A DNA stretch of 64,000 nt, from positions 62,001 through 126,000 of the forward strand of contig NZ_JACHGP010000019.1 in the NCBI RefSeq assembly GCF_014202335.1, in the 5' to 3' direction. Shown piece after piece: positions 1-9,332 of this stretch (positions within the stretch are counted from its first letter, which is position 1; every line of letters begins with the position of its first letter). A model generated the notes under the pieces. That model was not told where the DNA came from. It did not search any database and saw only the letters and a list, made by a program, of their open reading frames with translations. Source of the DNA: Mycobacterium sp. AZCC_0083. Lineage in GTDB: Bacteria > Actinomycetota > Actinomycetes > Mycobacteriales > Mycobacteriaceae. The position numbers were made by a program, and so were the translations under genes.

Positions 1-610
1 AGTGCTCCTGTTGCCCAGCGCGGCGATCGGCGGCATCGGTGGCGCAGGATTGGCCGCACTCGTCGCGGCGGGCGCCATCGCCGCGTTCCTCGCGACGTCG
101 TCGGGTCTGCTGGTCAGCATCGCCGGCGCACTGTCGACCGACGTGCTGGGCGGGCGGGTCCGCGACTTCCGGGTGGCCGCCGTCGTCGGCGGCATGGTGC
201 CGCTCCCCCTTTCGCTGCTCGCATCGTCGCTGGAGCTCTCCCGCAGCGTCGGTCTGGTGTTCGCGGTCGCCGCGTCCACACTGTGTCCGCTTCTGGTTCT
301 TGGCATCTGGTGGCGGGGGTTGACCAGTGTCGGCGCCGCGTGCGGCCTGGCGGTGGGCGGTGTGACGTCTGGAGTGGCGACGACATTGGCGGTTACCGGT
401 GTCGTCGACGAGCACCTGCTCGGCGGTTGGCCTGCCGTCGTCGTCGGCTACCCCGCCGCGGTGACCGTCCCCCTCGCGTTCCTGACGATGGTGGTGGTCA
501 GCCGTGTCACGGCGTCGACCAGACCGCCCGACGTGGCGAGGATCTTTGCGCAGATGCACGTCCCAGAGCGGCTCGGGATGGGCGTGGAGCGCGTGCCGCG
601 CGGCGGCTGA
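1..610 (+). CDS. Sodium:solute symporter, C-terminal part (cut by window edge)
   Basis: Only the last about 200 residues are present; the reading frame is open at the window edge, so the true start is upstream. Five or so hydrophobic segments with small-residue-rich helices and a hydrophilic tail (ending near VERVPRGG) fit the last helices of a solute:sodium symporter. The DUF485 and complete ActP-like symporter genes just downstream support this family. Which solute it carries cannot be read from the fragment. Confidence 0.6.
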   Translation, partial: VLLLPSAAIGGIGGAGLAALVAAGAIAAFLATSSGLLVSIAGALSTDVLGGRVRDFRVAAVVGGMVPLPLSLLASSLELSRSVGLVFAVAASTLCPLLVLGIWWRGLTSVGAACGLAVGGVTSGVATTLAVTGVVDEHLLGGWPAVVVGYPAAVTVPLAFLTMVVVSRVTASTRPPDVARIFAQMHVPERLGMGVERVPRGG

Positions 611-747
611 CCGCTCATCGCCATCGATCGACCGTTTACCGCATCACTCGAGGTCTTCGGCGTGTATGCGCCGGGAAGCCGGGGTATGTGACTCACATCT
701 CAATTAAGTTCGCCGCAGAGCGAGTTCACCGTGAGTCAGGAGTGACC

Positions 748-1098
748 GTGCCCGAAACCGACCTTCCACCCCGCGAAGCCGCCGCCAGCGGCCTCGACTT
801 TGAACAAATCCAGGCCAGCCCGGAGTTTCAGGAACTCCGAAGTAGATTGCGCCGCTTCGTCTTCCCGATGAGCGCTGTGTTCCTGATCTGGTACGCCGCC
901 TATGTGATGCTTGGCGCCTTCGCCCACGACTTCATGGCCATCAAGGTCTGGGGCAACGTCAACGTCGGCCTGCTCGTCGGCCTTGGACAGTTCCTGACCA
1001 CCTTCATCATCACCGGCGTCTACGTCCGATTCGCCAACCGTGAGCTCGATCCACGGGCCGAAGCCATCCGCACCGAGTTCGAAGGCACCGCATCATGA
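748..1098 (+). CDS. DUF485 membrane protein
   Basis: A 116-residue protein with two membrane helices separated by a short loop (FVFPMSAVFLIWYAAYVML, then VGLGQFLTTFIITGVYV), typical of DUF485, which is nearly always encoded beside acetate symporters. I chose the GTG at 748 because AGGAG sits five bases upstream; GTG at 742 is also possible. Its stop overlaps the start of the symporter by ATGA, so the two are translationally coupled and probably form a transporter pair. Confidence 0.85.
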   Translation: MPETDLPPREAAASGLDFEQIQASPEFQELRSRLRRFVFPMSAVFLIWYAAYVMLGAFAHDFMAIKVWGNVNVGLLVGLGQFLTTFIITGVYVRFANRELDPRAEAIRTEFEGTAS

Positions 1099-2723
1099 AA
1101 CTCCTCGCCGCAGCCGCCACCGTCGGGAATCCCGCCGCCAACATCGGCATCTTCGTCCTCTTCGTGGTCATCACGCTCTTCATCGTCATCCGCGCCAGCA
1201 AGAAGAACACCACCGCCGCCGAATTCTTCACTGCGGGGCGCTCGTTCACCGGGCCGCAGAACGGCATCGCGATATCGGGTGACTACCTCTCTGCCGCAAG
1301 CTTTCTCGGCATCGCAGGCGCCATCGCGGTGTACGGGTACGACGGCTTTCTCTACTCGATCGGCTTCCTGGTGGCGTGGCTGGTCGCCTTGCTGCTCGTC
1401 GCCGAATTACTCCGCAACGCAGGCAAATTCACCATGGCTGATGTGCTGAGTTTCCGGCTCAAGCAGCGGCCGGTACGAATGGCTGCAGCGACGACAACCC
1501 TGGCCGTATGCCTGTTCTACCTCCTGGCACAGATGGCCGGAGCCGGGGGTTTGGTGGCCCTGCTGCTCAACATCTCGAGCGAGGTCGGCCAGGCCCTGGT
1601 CATCGCGGTCGTCGGCCTGCTGATGATCGCCTACGTGCTGATCGGCGGGATGAAGGGCACCACGTGGGTGCAGATCATCAAGGCCGTGCTGCTGATTGGC
1701 GGTGCCGCGCTGATGACGGTGATGGTGTTGGCCAAGTTCGGCATGAACTTCTCCGAGATCCTCGGCGCTGCTCAGGCCTCGGTTTCGGGGTCCACCACCA
1801 AGGCCGTCGCCGCCCGCGACGTGCTGGCTCCCGGCGCCCAGTACGGGGCATCGATGACCTCGCAGATCAACTTCATCTCGCTGGCGCTCGCCCTGGTGCT
1901 CGGCACGGCGGGTCTGCCGCACGTGCTGATGCGCTTCTACACCGTGCCCACCGCCAAGGAAGCTCGTCGTTCGGTGGTATGGGCGATCGCCCTCATCGGT
2001 GCCTTCTACCTGTTCACGCTGGCGCTGGGCTACGGCGCCGCGGCGCTCGTCGGGCCCGACGAAATCCTGGCGGCGCCCGGGGGCCAGAACTCAGCGGCAC
2101 CGCTGCTGGCGTTCCACCTCGGCGGGGTAATCCTCCTCGGCATCATCTCCGCGGTGGCGTTCGCGACGATCCTCGCGGTGGTCGCGGGTCTCACCATCAC
2201 CGCGGCAACGTCGTTCGCGCACGACATCTACGCCAATGTGTTGAAGAGCCACCAGGTGACCGAGGACGAGCAGGTGCGGGTATCACGCATCACGGTCGTG
2301 GTGCTCGGCATCGTCGCGATCGGGCTCGGCATCCTGGCCAACGGCCAGAACATCGCGTTCCTGGTCGCGCTGGCATTCGCGGTCGCCGCGGCCGCCAACC
2401 TGCCCACGATCCTGTTCTCGCTGTATTGGCGGCGGTTCAACACCCGCGGCGCGCTGTGGAGTATGTATGGCGGCCTGATCTCCACGATCGTGCTCATCGT
2501 CTTCTCCCCCGCGGTGTCGGGAGCCAAGACCGCGATGCTGCCCAGCCTGGACTTCGCGTGGTTCCCGCTGGCCAACCCCGGCATCGTGTCGATCCCGCTG
2601 GCGTTCATCCTCGGCATCGTGGGAACGCTGTCGTCACCCGATGATGAGGACCCAGCGCTCGCAGCCGAGATGGAGGTGCGTTCGCTCACCGGCATCGGCG
2701 CAGAGAAGGCCGTGGCGCACTAA
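1095..2723 (+). CDS. actP: Cation/acetate symporter (ActP-like, SSS family)
   Basis: A 542-residue protein with about 13 membrane segments, the length expected for ActP/MctC-type monocarboxylate symporters. The N-terminal part carries the AGRSFTGPQNG and SGDYLSAASFLG motifs of this subfamily, and the DUF485 partner is directly upstream. Expected role is sodium- or proton-coupled uptake of acetate or other short monocarboxylates across the plasma membrane. The substrate is inferred from the family, not shown here. Confidence 0.9.
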   Translation: MKLLAAAATVGNPAANIGIFVLFVVITLFIVIRASKKNTTAAEFFTAGRSFTGPQNGIAISGDYLSAASFLGIAGAIAVYGYDGFLYSIGFLVAWLVALLLVAELLRNAGKFTMADVLSFRLKQRPVRMAAATTTLAVCLFYLLAQMAGAGGLVALLLNISSEVGQALVIAVVGLLMIAYVLIGGMKGTTWVQIIKAVLLIGGAALMTVMVLAKFGMNFSEILGAAQASVSGSTTKAVAARDVLAPGAQYGASMTSQINFISLALALVLGTAGLPHVLMRFYTVPTAKEARRSVVWAIALIGAFYLFTLALGYGAAALVGPDEILAAPGGQNSAAPLLAFHLGGVILLGIISAVAFATILAVVAGLTITAATSFAHDIYANVLKSHQVTEDEQVRVSRITVVVLGIVAIGLGILANGQNIAFLVALAFAVAAAANLPTILFSLYWRRFNTRGALWSMYGGLISTIVLIVFSPAVSGAKTAMLPSLDFAWFPLANPGIVSIPLAFILGIVGTLSSPDDEDPALAAEMEVRSLTGIGAEKAVAH

Positions 2724-2790
2724 TCGCGGCCAAGCCGGAACTGCTCAACGACGTACGAAAAACCCTCAACGCACGGTGAAAGAACTCTCC

Positions 2791-3855
2791 ATGTCCAGAT
2801 TGGTTCGTGTTCAGGCCGCGGTCGCGGCGGCACTGACGGTCGGTGCGCTCACGGCATGCGGTGGTGCCGCCGAATCGCCCGCGGTTGAAAAAACGTCGAC
2901 AGGAGGGACCCAAGGCGCGACTCCCGCGGCTGCCAAGTTCCGCGAAGCCGTGTTCTTCGGCGACAGCCTCACCGATGCCGGCACATACGATGGTCTGCGC
3001 TTCACCACCAATCCGGGCATGACGTGGGCCCAACACGTTGCCGAACGCTTCGGCCAGTCGACCGAACCGAACGAGCACACCGTCAGCTACGGCGATGTCT
3101 ATCAAGGCAAGCCCGGTCTCAGCGGGCCCGGCGGGCTGAACTATGGCGAAGGCGGAGCCAGGGCCAATAGTCCCTATTCGACGGTGTCGCAGAATCCGGA
3201 GGGCACCCCGATATCCACCGCGGTGCAACTCCAACACTTCGTGGATCAGCACGGCACCTTCGGCCCGGACCAGCTGGTGACCCTCTACATCGGAACGAAC
3301 GACGTTGCGTACAACTACGACCTGACCAAGGACCCAGCGCTGGCTCAAGGCCTGCGCGACAACAAGAGTCCGTCGCCGGAGGTGATGGCGAGCGAGCGGG
3401 CACGGGTGCAGAAGGCCGCCGAGGACGAGGCGCAGACTGCGTCGGCGATGCTGGCGAAGGGCGCTGCGCACCTGGTCGTGTTCAAACTCGCCGATCTTGC
3501 GGTGCTGCCCTGGTTCGAGTCCGACGCCAGCCGCAAGTACGTGGGCGAGCTGACCGACGCCTACAACACCAGCTTGGTGGACTCGCTGCCAAAGGATCCA
3601 AAGGTCCAGGTGCTCGATACCGGAGCCTTCATCGACGACCTGTTGACGAATGGCGCCACGTACGGATTCACCCACGGGGCCAACGAGGACGCCTGCCTGA
3701 AGCCCGCGCAGGACTACTGCGCTGCCGACGCCTGGAAGTCCCCCGACGCCGACCGCACCTACGTATTCGCTGCGGCCGAACACCTCACGACGCATGCGAA
3801 CGAACTGCTGGCCGACTACGTGATGAAGCAGGTCGGCCTACCCGAGGGGCAATAG
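2791..3855 (+). CDS. SGNH/GDSL-type esterase lipoprotein
   Basis: A 354-residue protein starting at ATG 2791, with a signal peptide ending in a lipobox (LTAC, Cys23), so it should be a cell-envelope lipoprotein. Block I is FFGDSLTDAG (catalytic Ser), the central Gly block is GLNYGEGGA, block III is YIGTNDVAYN, and a C-terminal EHLTTHANE supplies the catalytic Asp/Glu-His region. This is the arrangement of secreted SGNH lipases/esterases. The substrate is unknown. Confidence 0.85.
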   Translation: MSRLVRVQAAVAAALTVGALTACGGAAESPAVEKTSTGGTQGATPAAAKFREAVFFGDSLTDAGTYDGLRFTTNPGMTWAQHVAERFGQSTEPNEHTVSYGDVYQGKPGLSGPGGLNYGEGGARANSPYSTVSQNPEGTPISTAVQLQHFVDQHGTFGPDQLVTLYIGTNDVAYNYDLTKDPALAQGLRDNKSPSPEVMASERARVQKAAEDEAQTASAMLAKGAAHLVVFKLADLAVLPWFESDASRKYVGELTDAYNTSLVDSLPKDPKVQVLDTGAFIDDLLTNGATYGFTHGANEDACLKPAQDYCAADAWKSPDADRTYVFAAAEHLTTHANELLADYVMKQVGLPEGQ

Positions 3856-3894
3856 TCCAGAGCGACGCCGGGAAGTCAGGGCACCCGGTCGACG

Positions 3895-5124
3895 TTGACT
3901 CCCCACGTGCCCGACACTCGACGCGTGACACCAGCCGATCGACCCCGCCGCTACGGATCCGCTCTGCTCACCTACGCGTTCGCTGTGATCATGTTGGGCA
4001 CCACGCTTCCGACGCCGATGTACGCCCTCTACGGCGAACGGATGCACTTCGCCGTGCTCACCACCACGGTGATCTTCGCGACGTACGCCGTCGGGGTGCT
4101 CGTAGCGCTGCTGCTGTTCGGGCGCTGGTCGGACGTGCTCGGCAGACGCCCGGTTCTTCTCGCCGGTGCCGCCTTCGCCCTGATCAGCGCGGTGATATTC
4201 CTGTTCGCCGACGACGTAGCCCTGCTGCTGATCGCGCGCGTGTTGTCCGGCCTCTCTGCGGGCATCTTCGCCGGTACCGCCACCGCCGCCGTCGTGGAGG
4301 CCGCTCCACCGGCGCAGCGTGAGCGCGCCGCCGTCGCCGCGACGATCGCCAACATCGGCGGACTCGGCGCGGGGCCGGTACTGGCCGGACTGCTGGTCGA
4401 GTACGCGCCGCACCCGCTTCAGTTGTCATTCGTGGTGCACATCGTGCTGGTCGTGCTTGCCGTCGGCGCGGTACTGCTGGCGCCTGAGACGTCGTCGCGG
4501 ACGGGCCGCCTCGGTGTCCAGCGGCTGTCGGTGCCCGCCGAGGTGCGGCCCGTCTTCATCACTGCGGCCACCGCGGCATTCGCGGGCTTCGCCGTGACGG
4601 GCCTTTTCACCGCGGTGGTGCCCTCATTCCTATCGAAGGTCATCGGCATCGACAACCACGCCATCGCGGGCGCGGCGGCAGGCTCGATCTTCGCCGCGTC
4701 GGCAATCGCGCAGCTGTCCGCCAGGCGGATGCCGCCGGCGCGCGCCGTCGCGATCGGTTGCGCGATCCTGGTGGTCGGGATGGTGATACTCGCTGCGGCC
4801 CTGCACTTCTCGTCGCTGACGGGCCTGATCGTCGCCGCGGTGGTGGCAGGTGTCGGTCAGGGCATCAGCTTCAGCCGCGGCCTCGCCGCCATCGCCGAAC
4901 GAGCCCCTGCCGATCGCCGCGCCGAGGTCAGTTCCACCTACTTCGTGGTGGCCTACGTGGCGATCGCGCTGCCGGTCGTCGGCGAGGGCCTGGCCGCCCA
5001 GCACTGGGGATTGCGCACCGCCGGAGTCAGTTTCGCGATCGCGATCGGGGTGCTTTCGGTGATCTGTCTTGCCATGATCCTGGTTCAGGAGCGCCGTCCC
5101 GCCGCCGAGGGCGTGCACATTTGA
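3895..5124 (+). CDS. MFS transporter
   Basis: About 409 residues and 12 predicted membrane helices. The loop after helix 2 carries GRWSDVLGRRPVLL, a clear MFS motif A, and the second half has the usual repeat. Drug or metabolite efflux is the most likely role. The start is uncertain: TTG at 3895 opens the frame, but GTG codons at 3907 and 3925 are equally plausible and none has a strong ribosome site. Confidence 0.85.
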   Translation: MTPHVPDTRRVTPADRPRRYGSALLTYAFAVIMLGTTLPTPMYALYGERMHFAVLTTTVIFATYAVGVLVALLLFGRWSDVLGRRPVLLAGAAFALISAVIFLFADDVALLLIARVLSGLSAGIFAGTATAAVVEAAPPAQRERAAVAATIANIGGLGAGPVLAGLLVEYAPHPLQLSFVVHIVLVVLAVGAVLLAPETSSRTGRLGVQRLSVPAEVRPVFITAATAAFAGFAVTGLFTAVVPSFLSKVIGIDNHAIAGAAAGSIFAASAIAQLSARRMPPARAVAIGCAILVVGMVILAAALHFSSLTGLIVAAVVAGVGQGISFSRGLAAIAERAPADRRAEVSSTYFVVAYVAIALPVVGEGLAAQHWGLRTAGVSFAIAIGVLSVICLAMILVQERRPAAEGVHI

Positions 5125-5172
5125 GTGGTTCTACTCACGCCGGTCGTGGCAGCCCGCACCTAGATTCGAGCC

Positions 5173-5616
5173 ATGCCACTTGCCTTCCCCAGTGCTGCCG
5201 AGATAGAGGCGTCCACACCGGCCGACCGTGATCGGGCCATCGACGTCATCCGGATCGTGTCGTTGGTCGGTGTGGTTGCCGGCCATGCGGTGATGGCGAC
5301 CAGCATCATCGCCGACGGTGTGTTCATGTGGGGCAACCTGCTGACGACGTCGGTGGTGTTCCAGGCGCTGACCTGGGTCTTCCAGATCATGCCGCTGTTC
5401 TTCTTCGCGGGCGTCGCGGCGTCGGTCGGTTCGTACCGGCCAGATGCCAGCTGGGGTGGCTGGCTGCTGAAGCGAAGCACCCGGCTGTACCGGCCGGTGT
5501 TCTACTACCTGGCGTTCTGGGCCGTGATGCTCGTCGTGCTGCACGACGTCCTGCCCGTGCACGTCTACGAGCCGATCGCCGGAATCAGCATCCAGTTGCT
5601 GTGGTTCATGAGGTAA
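5173..5616 (+). pseudogene. Acyltransferase-3 family gene truncated by prophage insertion
   Basis: The 147 codons read as the N-terminus of a membrane acyltransferase (acyltransferase 3 family): DRAIDVIRIVSLVGVVAGHA places the conserved Arg and catalytic His of helix 1, followed by further helices and RPVFYYLAFWA. The family is normally about 350-400 residues. Here host-like coding ends around LLWFM and a stop follows at once, where phage sequence begins. The gene was most likely split by integration; the rest should lie at the other prophage end outside the window. Confidence 0.75.
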
Positions 5617-5635
5617 GTCACAGGGCACTCACCAA
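5598..5635. other. Probable attL (host/prophage junction)
   Basis: The acyltransferase reading frame loses family-like sequence around 5605-5615, and the next features are a terminator hairpin and phage-type small genes with repeated leaders. No tRNA gene is present here, which fits a serine integrase using a short site inside a protein gene. The exact core cannot be set without the right junction or an uninterrupted homologue. Confidence 0.5.
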
Positions 5636-5670
5636 TAACACCAGGTCAGAACGTTGGCCTGGTGTTTTTG
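5636..5670 (+). terminator. Hairpin terminator at the phage left end
   Basis: An 8-bp perfect stem (ACACCAGG at 5638-5645 with CCTGGTGT at 5658-5665) is followed by a run of T at 5665-5669. In the circular phage it would end rightward transcripts arriving through attP, and in the prophage it shields the phage genes from the interrupted host gene. Confidence 0.7.
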
Positions 5671-5724
5671 GTGGGTGCTGGTCGTCTTGACCTGCATTCT
5701 TCCGCACACGGAAGGGAAACGAAC

Positions 5725-6453
5725 ATGTCGAATTACGGAACCATGGTTGTCTGGTCTGGCGTGTCTGAGTTGGATGGCGTCACACCGATTGTGGTTCTGG
5801 CATCGTTCGAATCAAGCAACGTCAAAACCGGCAACATGATTCAGACCTGGATCCTCAGGTCCGACGTTGCGCCCAATGTGGCCATCACTGAGGGCACGGA
5901 TTCCGCTGTGTGCGGTAGCTGTGTCCATCGTGGTGACAAGTCCACTGGTCGCAAGCGCACTTGCTACGTCAATCCGCGCACGCCTGCGTCAGTGTGGCGT
6001 GCGTTCAATCGTGGCAACGCGCGGCCGTTCGATGCGGCACCGTTCAAGGGTCGCAAGGTGCGCATTGGCGCATATGGCGATCCGGCTGCGGCACCGTTCG
6101 AAGTCTGGGCGCGTATTGCTGAGTTGGCTACCAGTGTCACGGGTTACACGCATCAATGGCGTACCTGTGATCCTCGGTTCGCCAAGCTCACCATGGCATC
6201 GGCCGACAGCATGGATGACTACCGGGTGGCCCGCCGTATGGGCTACCGGGCCTTTGTTGTCCGTGAGCTGGGCGCGGCCAAGCCTCAGGGTTTAGTGCAG
6301 TGCCCAGCAACTGAGGGCAAGTCCAACACGGTGCAATGCATCGATTGCATGCAGTGCGGCGGCACGGACAACGGCCGTAAGGCAAGCATCTCGATAGAGG
6401 TGCACGGGGCTACGGCACGTGCATTCAAGGCCTTACCGCTGGCCGTCATCTGA
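5725..6453 (+). CDS. Cysteine-rich conserved phage protein, function unknown
   Basis: A 242-residue protein starting at ATG 5725 behind an ACACG-GAAGGGA leader. It has two cysteine groups, CGSCVHRG with a following TCYVNP near residues 60-80, and CIDCMQCGG near 215, which look like metal or iron-sulfur ligands. No signal peptide or membrane helix. I do not recognise a characterised family. It is the first gene of the left-arm rightward operon. Confidence 0.75.
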   Translation: MSNYGTMVVWSGVSELDGVTPIVVLASFESSNVKTGNMIQTWILRSDVAPNVAITEGTDSAVCGSCVHRGDKSTGRKRTCYVNPRTPASVWRAFNRGNARPFDAAPFKGRKVRIGAYGDPAAAPFEVWARIAELATSVTGYTHQWRTCDPRFAKLTMASADSMDDYRVARRMGYRAFVVRELGAAKPQGLVQCPATEGKSNTVQCIDCMQCGGTDNGRKASISIEVHGATARAFKALPLAVI

Positions 6454-6477
6454 GCTACTACCAACGGAGCATGGCGA

Positions 6478-6494
6478 CCCTGTGATTACAGGGG
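6478..6494 (+). promoter_or_regulatory. Operator-like repeat, class A copy 1
   Basis: CCCTGTGATTACAGGGG, the most symmetric copy of the dispersed GATTACAGGG element (CCCTGT and ACAGGG arms). It lies in the gap before the gene at 6541. Class A copies read toward the gene as TGACC-wGyGATTACAGGG. Confidence 0.7.
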
Positions 6495-6540
6495 CGCTGT
6501 GTGCTGTGACTAGCAGCAACACACGGGAAGGGATAAGGCA

Positions 6541-6699
6541 ATGGCTGAACTCAAAGGCGCAGGACTGTTTGATCTGCGCTCACTGGCCACTCCAACACTG
6601 CGGCAGTTGCACGATTCTGCGCGTGTTGGCGGCGCTGCCGAAACGGCGTTCTTTGCCACTGTGCGGCGCATCTTATTGGAGCGCGGGGCGCTCTCATGA
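6541..6699 (+). CDS. Small phage protein, unknown
   Basis: A 52-residue basic protein beginning MAELKGAGLFDL. The start has a strong GAAGGGA site 8 bases upstream inside the repeated leader, which is the main reason to call it. No recognisable domain. Confidence 0.6.
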   Translation: MAELKGAGLFDLRSLATPTLRQLHDSARVGGAAETAFFATVRRILLERGALS

Positions 6700-6785
6700 G
6701 GTCTGACATTTGAGCTTTGGTCACGGGCAATTGTCCGTGGCCATTGTCCTGCTGTCAGGCAGGGAACACGGGAAGGGATACAGCA

Positions 6786-7244
6786 ATGGGTTACGGATAC
6801 GACATGTACCACCGGCTCTGCTGCGACGGTTGTGGTAATTCATCCACCAATGGGGCGAGTGTGCGTAAGCGCAAGTGTCCTCACATGGTGCTAGGTGACA
6901 CGCTCCGCTCGCGGACTCGCCACGCCATGCACTACTGCTATGCGCCTGCGCTGTGCTCGGATTGCTACCGGTCTCACGGCGGCAAGCACTTGCACGACGC
7001 TTGCGCGGAAGGTGCAGCGGCATCACAGGCGAAGTATGACGCCATTGAGGCTGCACTTGATGCAGGTGAATCGTTCGTCATCGCCGCGTATGGCGAATGG
7101 CATGAGTCTGTGCCGGACGGCATGGTGGGCCTGCTGTTTCGCGGGCGTAGCGGTGAGGTGAATCGCCTTGCTAAGGCGGTGGATTACAACCGCGGTGGCG
7201 ACACGAAGTTGTCGGATATCGAGACACAACCATGGGAGGTCTGA
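6786..7244 (+). CDS. Zinc-binding-type small phage protein, unknown
   Basis: A 152-residue protein with an N-terminal cysteine/histidine cluster (CCDGCGN near residue 12, then KRKCPHM, HYCYAPALCSDCY and a His-rich GGKHLHDAC), consistent with one or two structural zinc sites. The remainder has no recognised domain. It is preceded by the repeated leader with GAAGGGA. Confidence 0.7.
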   Translation: MGYGYDMYHRLCCDGCGNSSTNGASVRKRKCPHMVLGDTLRSRTRHAMHYCYAPALCSDCYRSHGGKHLHDACAEGAAASQAKYDAIEAALDAGESFVIAAYGEWHESVPDGMVGLLFRGRSGEVNRLAKAVDYNRGGDTKLSDIETQPWEV

Positions 7245-7327
7245 GGTCTGAGGTTGGCGCATTGGTGACAGTGCGCCTTCTCCTGCTCTCAGGCAGGCAC
7301 GGAATACACACGGAAGGGAACACAACC

Positions 7328-7453
7328 ATGATTGTCAGCAATCACGGTCGCATGTTGGGCACCAAGGGTGAGCGCCGTCTCGGTACTCGCGCTGGTCTCA
7401 AGCGTGGCGACCGTCGCGCCGTCCGCCAGGCTCTCCGCAATGGGGAGTACTGA
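7328..7453 (+). CDS. Small basic phage protein, unknown
   Basis: A 41-residue very basic protein (MIVSNHGRM then repeated Arg/Gly) with the repeated leader and GAAGGGA Shine-Dalgarno directly upstream. Charge suggests nucleic-acid binding, but no family is recognisable. Confidence 0.55.
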   Translation: MIVSNHGRMLGTKGERRLGTRAGLKRGDRRAVRQALRNGEY

Positions 7454-7455
7454 GC

Positions 7456-7695
7456 GTGGCCGAGATCATCATCGAGAACCAATTGGACGCCTGGGTGGTT
7501 GACCTGGGGTACGGCGACTGGATCGTCCTCGATGGCAACGTGGTCGAGGTGCGGTACGTCGATGGCGTCCGCGCCACGCCTGAGGTTGTAGCACTGCACT
7601 ACAGGCACACCTCAGGATCCGCGTACTCGGATCACACCGTGGTCGTGCCACGCACCACGCGTTACAAGATGCTTGGGTTCAAACTCAGGCGGTAA
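7456..7695 (+). CDS. Small phage protein, unknown
   Basis: A 79-residue, beta-rich looking protein starting at GTG 7456, two bases after the previous stop, so it is probably coupled to the 7328 gene. No recognised motif. Confidence 0.65.
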   Translation: MAEIIIENQLDAWVVDLGYGDWIVLDGNVVEVRYVDGVRATPEVVALHYRHTSGSAYSDHTVVVPRTTRYKMLGFKLRR

Positions 7696-7770
7696 CAACA
7701 CTACTCAACGGGGAGCTTGGGGCATCGGCCATCACGGTCGGTGCCCTTTGTGCTGTGTTGAGCAGCTCTG

Positions 7771-7790
7771 ACCTGTGATTACAGGGAAGG
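7771..7790 (+). promoter_or_regulatory. Operator-like repeat, class A copy 2
   Basis: ACCTGTGATTACAGGGAAGG, preceded by CTG to give CTGACCTGTGATTACAGGG. It lies 51 bases before the DUF932 gene start. Confidence 0.7.
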
Positions 7791-7840
7791 TTCAAAGTCC
7801 TGTTACACGAACAGGCAACACCTTTGGAAGGGAAAGAACT

Positions 7841-8914
7841 ATGGGTAACAAGATTGCACACGCGCTGATCGGCAACACCGCCAAGCGTGGGACGTGGATC
7901 GGTCAGACGGACGGCAAGCTGCCGACCTACGAGGGTCCAATCCCCGTCGCGGAAGTCGAACGGCGACTGTTCAATTGGGAGGCCATCAGCGTGCCCACGG
8001 GGAATTTCATCCCGTGCGAGCCAGACAGCATCGGTTCGATCATGATCGACGGCAATTACTACATGCCGAAGGTCACGACCGGCAGGCAGGGGATCGTCCG
8101 CTCGGACGACTTCTCTGAGCTGGGTAGGCCGACAACGGCCTACGCGATGCACGACTACAAGGTGTGGCTCATCCGCAAGGTCAGCGAGATGCTCGGTAGC
8201 ACTCTCTCGATCCTGTCGGCTCTCACCCTGAAGAACGGCGCTCAGGCTGCCGTCGAGATCGGTCTAGACGACACGATGCACGACGACACAACGGGCCTGG
8301 ACTTCTGGCCGTTCCTACTGGCGAAAACCTCGCTGGACGGTTCCATCACAACAACGTACGAGGCGTTCAACCGAGTGCTGCGCTGTGACAACATGTTCGG
8401 CGGCATCTCTCGGGACGCCAAGAACGCCGGTCGCCAGTTCAAGGTGAAGCACACCGCCCGGTCACTCGAAACCTCGCACGTCGCAGGGTTCCGTGAGGCG
8501 ATGGTGATCCTCGACCAGTCGGCGCACGACATGCAGGACTGGATCCAAACGATGTCCGGTATCCAGGTGCCGCGCAAGAACTGGCTTCAGGTGCTCGACA
8601 TCATCGAACCGCCAGCCCCGGCTGGTAGCACCGCGGTCAAGGTCACCAAGACCAACAACCGCCGTGAGCTGCTGGACAGCATCTACCTCGGTCAGGGCGA
8701 GCTGGGCGAACTGAACGGCCCCTTCGCCGGTACGGCATTCGGTGTCGTGCAGGCGAGCAACACCTACCAGCACCACGGCGTGGGCGTGCGTGGCACGTCG
8801 CGTCTGGAGCGTGTCTACGACCGCGCCATCCGTGGTGACCTGGCGGCGTCCGACCAGATCGCGGTCGAGGCGCTGGCCAAGGTGCTGGACATGCCCGAAC
8901 TGGCCATGGCCTGA
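7841..8914 (+). CDS. DUF932 phage/plasmid-like protein
   Basis: A 357-residue soluble protein matching the DUF932 pattern (phage/plasmid-like family): N-terminal region with PIPVAEVERRLFNWEA, a central conserved stretch around SRDAKNAGRQFKVKHTA, and a C-terminal end listing QIAVEALAKVLDMP. DUF932 proteins are common on phages and plasmids and have no settled biochemical role. It is the largest left-arm gene before the integrase and has its own leader and operator copy. Confidence 0.8.
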   Translation: MGNKIAHALIGNTAKRGTWIGQTDGKLPTYEGPIPVAEVERRLFNWEAISVPTGNFIPCEPDSIGSIMIDGNYYMPKVTTGRQGIVRSDDFSELGRPTTAYAMHDYKVWLIRKVSEMLGSTLSILSALTLKNGAQAAVEIGLDDTMHDDTTGLDFWPFLLAKTSLDGSITTTYEAFNRVLRCDNMFGGISRDAKNAGRQFKVKHTARSLETSHVAGFREAMVILDQSAHDMQDWIQTMSGIQVPRKNWLQVLDIIEPPAPAGSTAVKVTKTNNRRELLDSIYLGQGELGELNGPFAGTAFGVVQASNTYQHHGVGVRGTSRLERVYDRAIRGDLAASDQIAVEALAKVLDMPELAMA

Positions 8915-8983
8915 TCTAGGCGCTTGGGTTGAGCATCGGCGGTTCCGGTGCTCTTCCTTGGCCTCTATGAAGGGAATCGCATT

Positions 8984-9328
8984 ATGCAACAACGCATTAC
9001 AGAACTTCGGGTAGAGAGCATCGGCACCATCAAGGTCTCCACTATCAGGATGCCTGAAGCTGCCGGTGGTCTCTACTGGGAGACAGCCATCATGTGGCCA
9101 CAGGACTGGGACGGCGGCAAGTACTGCGCTGACGGTCACTCACTCGACATCGTCGGGTGTGACCGCAACCAGGAGGACGCCGACGAGACGCACCAGCGCT
9201 GGTGCAACTCAGAGGCGTTGGCACGCATGGCACACGCCATCGTGCGAATGGCGTTGCCCACTGAGAAGTGGCACACCACAGGGCGGTTCGGCACTTGGGC
9301 CGAACGTCTCGCATCGGAAGGGAGGTGA
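8984..9328 (+). CDS. Small phage protein, unknown
   Basis: A 114-residue protein starting at ATG 8984 behind GAAGGGAATCGCATT. It contains four cysteines but no CxxC pair. No family recognised. Confidence 0.65.
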   Translation: MQQRITELRVESIGTIKVSTIRMPEAAGGLYWETAIMWPQDWDGGKYCADGHSLDIVGCDRNQEDADETHQRWCNSEALARMAHAIVRMALPTEKWHTTGRFGTWAERLASEGR

Positions 9329-9332
9329 TGAC

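Noticed and set aside
5560..5725. tRNA gene as integration site
   Set aside because: No tRNA fold on either strand at the left junction; the integrase is of the serine type, which does not need a tRNA.
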